From: an uncultured Armatimonadota bacterium
GTDB lineage: Bacteria > Armatimonadota > Fimbriimonadia > Fimbriimonadales > Fimbriimonadaceae
Direction of reading: 5' to 3'
Length of the DNA: 46,924 nt
NCBI GenBank assembly: GCA_903833215.1
Contig: CAILEM010000135.1
Coordinates: 1-46,924, forward strand
Shown in pieces: positions 43,009-46,924 of this stretch; the first letter of the stretch is position 1, and each line of letters opens with the position of its first letter. The position numbers and the translations under genes were made by a program. A model generated the notes under the pieces. It had not been told where the DNA came from. It ran no database searches and saw only the letters and a list, made by a program, of their open reading frames with translations.

Positions 43009-43591
43009 AGAAGGCGGCAACCATTTTTCCAGCCAAGGTAACCAGGTCTTTCTCGGTTGCCTTGGCGGCGAGAGCATAAAACCCCGACCTGCGATCCTGC
43101 CAAGCGATCACGGACACAGCCCCGCCTGAAGACACAAAGAACAGAGTCTTTGCCGTTCGAACTTCCTTCATCTCTTTGAACTGCTTGGAAGCCTCGCGGA
43201 AATAGTAGAGAAGCAAAACAGACTTGCCGTACTGGTATTGGTACACGGCAGCCTGTTGGCCACCAAATTCATCCGTTCCGATTCGGGTGAGCTTGCCACC
43301 CAACTGACGAAGGTCGGGCGGGGCGACTTTGATGTGGAGTTCGTTGGAGAGGGATTTCGGGTCCTTCGGTTTTAGCCCCTGGGCGAGAGCGGTGGTTGCC
43401 GGATCGACCATGTCTGTCTTTGGTGTCGCGATTTTCGGACCGATCACTAAGAACCAAAGGACAACCGCCACGATCGCGGTTGTCACGTACGCGCCCTGCT
43501 TGTACCACCAGACCTCGTGCAGCTTTGGCTCAAGATGTCTTGCAAGGACTTCGCGTTGATCGTCTTCGTTGAATTCCTGTCCGCCGCGCAT
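43007..43591 (-). CDS. single-pass membrane protein resembling an anti-sigma factor
   Basis: 194 residues from ATG 43591 with GGAG 7 nt upstream; the longer frame to 43744 overlaps the divergent gene. An N-terminal ~30-residue cytoplasmic stretch without Cys, one membrane helix (~33-52, VTTAIVAVVLWFLVIGP), then an extracytoplasmic domain with LGGKLTRIGTDEFGGQQAAVYQYQYG and SVIAWQDRRSGFYALAA, similar to the sensor half of transmembrane anti-sigma factors. It lacks the zinc-binding HxxxCxxC segment and no sigma gene is adjacent, so this is tentative. Confidence 0.55.
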   Translation of the reverse strand: MRGGQEFNEDDQREVLARHLEPKLHEVWWYKQGAYVTTAIVAVVLWFLVIGPKIATPKTDMVDPATTALAQGLKPKDPKSLSNELHIKVAPPDLRQLGGKLTRIGTDEFGGQQAAVYQYQYGKSVLLLYYFREASKQFKEMKEVRTAKTLFFVSSGGAVSVIAWQDRRSGFYALAAKATEKDLVTLAGKMVAAF

Positions 43592-43692
43592 CCGTAAGCT
43601 CCGTGAGAAGTATGGCCCCGATACTGCCCCCGAAGCATCGCGAAAAACTCGCTTTTTTCTGGTTCGCTGGACCCATCTGTGCCAAGTGAACG

Positions 43693-43698
43693 TATGCT
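43693..43698 (+). promoter_or_regulatory. TATGCT box 7 nt before ATG 43706
   Basis: TATGCT-CGTTGTG-ATG; chosen start of the retropepsin-like gene depends partly on it. Confidence 0.35.
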
Positions 43699-43705
43699 CG
43701 TTGTG

Positions 43706-44941
43706 ATGCGACCTTTCAATCCACCGCTCCCCTTTGGGATTCAACTGAAATCGTTGGCAGCGATCGTAATCGCGTCAGGCTTGGCTATCGCTCCTTGTCA
43801 CGCAGAGTCTTCACTCGGGAGTTCAAAGAGGCAAAAGCCGATTGCGGATATGGACTTCGAATTGGTCGGGGGGCGAATCTACGTGCCTTGCACCATTAAT
43901 GGCCATGTCGGAACCGCGGTGCTGGATACGGGGGCAGGTGCGAATGTTCTTAACCTTAACCTCGTGGAAAGGTGGAAGCTTAAAAGCTCTGGAGCTCTCA
44001 ATGTCCAAGGTGCAGGAGAGAAGACCATTACCGGCAAAATGCTCTCCGATACGTCCCTGAAGATCGGTCCAATTAACGTTTCCATGATGTTCGCAATCCC
44101 TATTCCTGAGCTCTCCGCGATGGAAGGACGACCGATGCAGGCGATTGTGGGTTATGGGTTTTTCAGCAAGTACATCGTTGAAATCGACTATGCCAAAAAG
44201 CATCTGAGAGTGTTCAATCCGGAAGACGCGGTGAAGGCAAAAGGGATGGAGGTGCCGATTCACTTTGTCAGCGCACTCCCACATATTTCCTCCGCAATGA
44301 CGATTGGTGATCAGACCTACAAGATGGAGACGATGGTGGACACCGGAGCATCTGCGGCATCATTGACGACCCACTTTCTTCAAGATCACCCTCTCAAGGT
44401 TGAGTCGACACCCGAGACGATTATCGGCGCTGGGGTGGGAGGTTCGACGCTTGGTCGCTTATTCCGTCCAACTTCCGTTGAGATCGCCGGAAGCAGCTTT
44501 GCCAAGCCTGTAATCGCAATGACCACCAGCAAGGGCGGCGTGATTGGGGGACAGGCAAACTTCGATTTCCTAATGGGTGCCGATTTCTTGAAGCGATTCG
44601 TAGTCACCGTCGACTACCCGCACAAGAAGTTCATTTTCGATCCCAATGAAACCGTCAACACACCTTTTGAAGCCGATAAGGTTGGTCTCCGTATCTATTC
44701 TGAAGGGGCGGACTATCACACTTTTCGCGTGGTTGGTGTCCTTGATGGTGCGTCGGGTTCCAAGGCTGGGATCAAGCCCGATGACCTAATCGCCAGCATC
44801 GATGGCAAGCCTGCCTCGGAATACAGCCTCACTGATCTGCGGGAGTTGTTCAAATCACCCGCGGCAACCGAATGGAAGGTTGGCCTCATTCGAAAAGGGC
44901 AGCCCATTCAAGTTGTGATTGCAGCGAAGAGCATTATCTAG
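43706..44941 (+). CDS. secreted double retropepsin-like protease with PDZ domain
   Basis: 411 residues from ATG 43706; GTG 43679 and ATG 43694 are alternatives. A signal peptide (LAAIVIASGLAIAPCHA) is followed by two aspartyl-protease-like domains in one chain, with AVLDTGAG and MVDTGAS active-site motifs, each with a later hydrophobic-hydrophobic-G motif (AIVGYGFF, LMGADFL). A C-terminal PDZ domain (~335-410; GSKAGIKPDDLIASIDGKP) closes it. Two DTG domains in one chain could form an intramolecular active site as in pepsin. Probably a periplasmic or extracellular protease. Confidence 0.8.
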   Translation: MRPFNPPLPFGIQLKSLAAIVIASGLAIAPCHAESSLGSSKRQKPIADMDFELVGGRIYVPCTINGHVGTAVLDTGAGANVLNLNLVERWKLKSSGALNVQGAGEKTITGKMLSDTSLKIGPINVSMMFAIPIPELSAMEGRPMQAIVGYGFFSKYIVEIDYAKKHLRVFNPEDAVKAKGMEVPIHFVSALPHISSAMTIGDQTYKMETMVDTGASAASLTTHFLQDHPLKVESTPETIIGAGVGGSTLGRLFRPTSVEIAGSSFAKPVIAMTTSKGGVIGGQANFDFLMGADFLKRFVVTVDYPHKKFIFDPNETVNTPFEADKVGLRIYSEGADYHTFRVVGVLDGASGSKAGIKPDDLIASIDGKPASEYSLTDLRELFKSPAATEWKVGLIRKGQPIQVVIAAKSII

Positions 44942-44958
44942 AGTTGATCGAAGGTGAG

Positions 44959-46635
44959 CTACGGGTCTGTGATTTGGCTATAGGCATTTTTTGCTAGTGG
45001 GGAGGACCCGAAGAACCCACGGATGCGTCCACCTTTGAGGTAGTTGCAGAGGGAGATCAGGATCATCGACTGATCCAAGATGAGGAAGCTCTTGGAGCTC
45101 TTGTTGACTGAGGTATCGAAGCTATCAAAGAATCCAAGCATATGCACGGAGTCGCGTGAGCCAAGGCTCTCCATCTCTCTAAAGTTCTGAACAACGGCTG
45201 GTGCCCAATCCTCAACAGCCATTGCGCTAGCATACGGCGTCACGACATTGTCGCGAGGCACCATCCCGTAGGTGTTTGTGTATCCGTTTTGAGGTGAATC
45301 ACATGCCGACCATCCCCAGATGGGAGCATATACGTCGCATTGGTGGGCCATCTGGTCGAATGCGAAGTTTCTTGCAGATTGTCCGACCAGCGATTTTCGC
45401 TCGTCCACAAACATGCTGGCGATGTACTGCATAAAGAGTCCACCACCTTTCCAGCCCGGATTCAGGATGCTCACGGTGTGGGACTTGGTTGCATCCCGAT
45501 TGAGCTTCTTCCAAGTTGAGGCTGGTACCCCAGCACCCACCGCCAAGAACGACGTCAGTCTCGAGTCGGAGGCGAGGTCGGTAACCCACCAGTTCTTCAC
45601 GAAGTCGTTTGCCTGGATATCGAAGCCACCATGCAGACGGTCGCTTGCCTTGTCGTAGAAGTGGCGGAAATCCATCTGGCGGACTAAGGCATTACAGTCT
45701 TGGGCTAGTTCGGGAAACGCCTGTCCGACAGTCACTAGGCTGGCTGCGAAGTTGCCTGCATCGAGCAACGACACCACATGCTCGTTGGTGTCGATTCTAG
45801 GCTTGAGGGTATGAACGTTTGTCCAGGTAGCGATGAATCCGTGCCACGTGGGCAGAGACTTTAAGACTTCGATCACCCGTCTCAGCTTGGCCAGTGCTAC
45901 GGAATTGTCGGTAAAGCCAAATTCCCGTGCGGCTAAGATTGACGTCATGTAGAACCCGAGATTTGAGGTGGAGGTAGTTTCCGCATGCGCAGTGGAATCG
46001 TAGGGCAAACCATGGGCGGGTTCGACCAAGGCATCGATGCAGCGCCAGGTCTCGGCGGCAACGAATTTCAAATACGCCTTGTCAGCACCCGTAGCCGTCA
46101 ATCGGTGAAGTTCGAAGTCATCCCATACGTGAAACTCAGGATTCTCTGGTGCAGGGACGGCTTTCATATTGACGACACCTCGCACGGAAATGAATGCCGT
46201 TCGGGGTGGGGCCGGTAGGTTGCTGAACCGCCAATTTGCATAAGTGCCGGATTTCTGGACGGAAGGAGAGTTGAACTGTAGGATGACCAGGTGACTTGCA
46301 TCAAGGAACTGAATCTCCAGAGTCGAGAGGCTGCTCTTTAGGGAGACGGTCTTGAGCCAGCACGACGCGATGAAAACCTCGCCGGGTTCGGCGGCAATGT
46401 TTTGGTAGATCACTCGCCACTGTTCTGTTGCCGGTTGGGTCGGCAACACATCGCAGACCGCACCATTCGTTCCGCTGTGGGCGTCTTTTCCGCCGCCCGT
46501 TCGCCAGCCTAATCCCGTCGTTTTCCAGCCATCTAGCCCTTGCTCAAATCCCGGGTTTGTCAGCAAATTCTGAGCAACCACTACTTGGCTCATCAAGGCG
46601 ACGAAGGAAACGCAGAACGCTACGGACAACTTCAT
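44959..46635 (-). CDS. secreted glycoamylase-like (PF10091/GH144-type) protein with N-terminal CBM
   Basis: 558 residues. A signal peptide (MKLSVAFCVSFVALMSQVVVA) precedes a jelly-roll carbohydrate-binding-like domain (~22-185; NLLTNPGFEQGLDGW start, VWDDFELHRL end). An (alpha/alpha)6-barrel follows (~190-555), with SNLGFYMTSILAAREFGF, IWGWSACDSPQNGYTNTYG and LDQSMILISLCNYL, the pattern of the glycoamylase-like family that includes beta-1,2-glucanases. Convergent with the retropepsin gene. Substrate not certain. Confidence 0.82.
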   Translation of the reverse strand: MKLSVAFCVSFVALMSQVVVAQNLLTNPGFEQGLDGWKTTGLGWRTGGGKDAHSGTNGAVCDVLPTQPATEQWRVIYQNIAAEPGEVFIASCWLKTVSLKSSLSTLEIQFLDASHLVILQFNSPSVQKSGTYANWRFSNLPAPPRTAFISVRGVVNMKAVPAPENPEFHVWDDFELHRLTATGADKAYLKFVAAETWRCIDALVEPAHGLPYDSTAHAETTSTSNLGFYMTSILAAREFGFTDNSVALAKLRRVIEVLKSLPTWHGFIATWTNVHTLKPRIDTNEHVVSLLDAGNFAASLVTVGQAFPELAQDCNALVRQMDFRHFYDKASDRLHGGFDIQANDFVKNWWVTDLASDSRLTSFLAVGAGVPASTWKKLNRDATKSHTVSILNPGWKGGGLFMQYIASMFVDERKSLVGQSARNFAFDQMAHQCDVYAPIWGWSACDSPQNGYTNTYGMVPRDNVVTPYASAMAVEDWAPAVVQNFREMESLGSRDSVHMLGFFDSFDTSVNKSSKSFLILDQSMILISLCNYLKGGRIRGFFGSSPLAKNAYSQITDP

Positions 46636-46728
46636 CCTGACTTGAGTTTGGCCTATTTAGGAACTCTGCGCCGCACTTGAGAGGCTATCCACAGTAGTCG
46701 CACATCCTTCGCCCAATCACCAAGGCCA

Positions 46729-46924
46729 CCGTAGTCGGCGGTGATCGTACCGACGCAGCAGCCGACGAAAAGCACACATAAACCGTAACCATCAACCGGA
46801 TCCGTAGTCGGCGGTGATCGTACCGACGCAGCAGCAGAACGTAAGCACACGTAAACCGTAGCCACCAACCAGATCCGTAGTCGGCGGTGATCGTACCGAC
46901 GCAGCAGCCGACGAAAAGCACACG
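46729..46924. repeat. 73-bp tandem repeat array running out of the window
   Basis: Units begin at 46729, 46802 and 46875; the third is cut by the window end. The first 34 nt of each unit are identical in all three, beginning CCGTAGTCGGCGGTGATCG. The remaining 39 nt differ at about nine positions between units 1 and 2. The invariant part contains GTCGG...CCGAC. 73 is not a multiple of 3, so the open frames through it are chance. Confidence 0.85.

Noticed and set aside
46653-46921. Cysteine-rich open frames through the terminal repeats
   Set aside because: The 73-bp period shifts the frame at each unit, so the peptides change phase; no start signal or family match.
46729-46924. CRISPR array (34-nt repeat, 39-nt spacer)
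   Set aside because: The two complete 39-nt intervals are themselves similar, about nine differences, so they are not independent spacers; no cas gene is near.

Overview
The window looks like ordinary chromosome from a free-living diderm bacterium, most probably an Armatimonadota (Fimbriimonadia-like) species. This is inference from gene content, not from a marker gene. The clues are a DUF1559-type prepilin with an H-X9-DG tail, many secreted glycoside hydrolases, GTG/TTG starts, and outer-membrane lipid genes (a PagL-like lipid A deacylase and an MlaE permease). I see no rRNA, CRISPR, insertion sequence or prophage.

Layout: 0-2 kb holds a secreted C39-type cysteine protease, a MNT/HepT toxin-antitoxin pair whose HepT gene carries a one-base frameshift, and tRNA-Arg(TCT). 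2-7 kb holds a secreted GH20 hexosaminidase and the lactate-oxidation operon lutABC. 7-17 kb holds pagL-like, der, an unknown membrane/coiled-coil protein, a degenerate-repeat intergenic stretch, a secreted beta-helix protein, a divergent YchF-like ATPase, mlaE and ruvAB. 17-25 kb holds a beta-propeller/Ig-repeat secreted protein, an NTF2-like protein, a GH172 hydrolase, and an Rrf2 regulator followed by an SsuABC-type ABC importer. 25-29.4 kb holds a PIN/HTH toxin-antitoxin pair and three orphan proteins. 29.4-36.9 kb, on the minus strand, reads alpha/beta hydrolase, GNAT acetyltransferase, prepilin, and a 1480-residue fusion of a metal-site-degenerate M28 peptidase domain with an FtsX/MacB permease. 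37-46.6 kb holds a GH31 glucosidase, a TIM-barrel hydrolase-like protein, RNase HIII, RibBA, an anti-sigma-like membrane protein, a double-retropepsin/PDZ protein and a glycoamylase-like protein. The right edge is a 73-bp tandem repeat array that runs out of the window.

How genes work together: LutABC would oxidise lactate. The Rrf2-SsuABC block would import a sulfonate-like or related small solute under redox or sulfur control. The scattered secreted hydrolases (GH20, GH172, GH31, beta-helix, glycoamylase-like) suggest scavenging of diverse polysaccharides without a single PUL-type locus. Der, YchF-like, RuvAB, RNase HIII and RibBA are housekeeping.

Two genome-wide-looking signals stand out. 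Many starts have a TAnnnT (-10-like) box only 5-7 nt upstream and no clear Shine-Dalgarno, which is the pattern of leaderless transcripts. Several transcription units end in a perfect short stem-loop that contains or touches the stop codon and lacks a U tract. The most unusual protein is the M28-FtsX fusion. The YchF homologue with a changed P-loop and the frameshifted HepT are also worth a second look.
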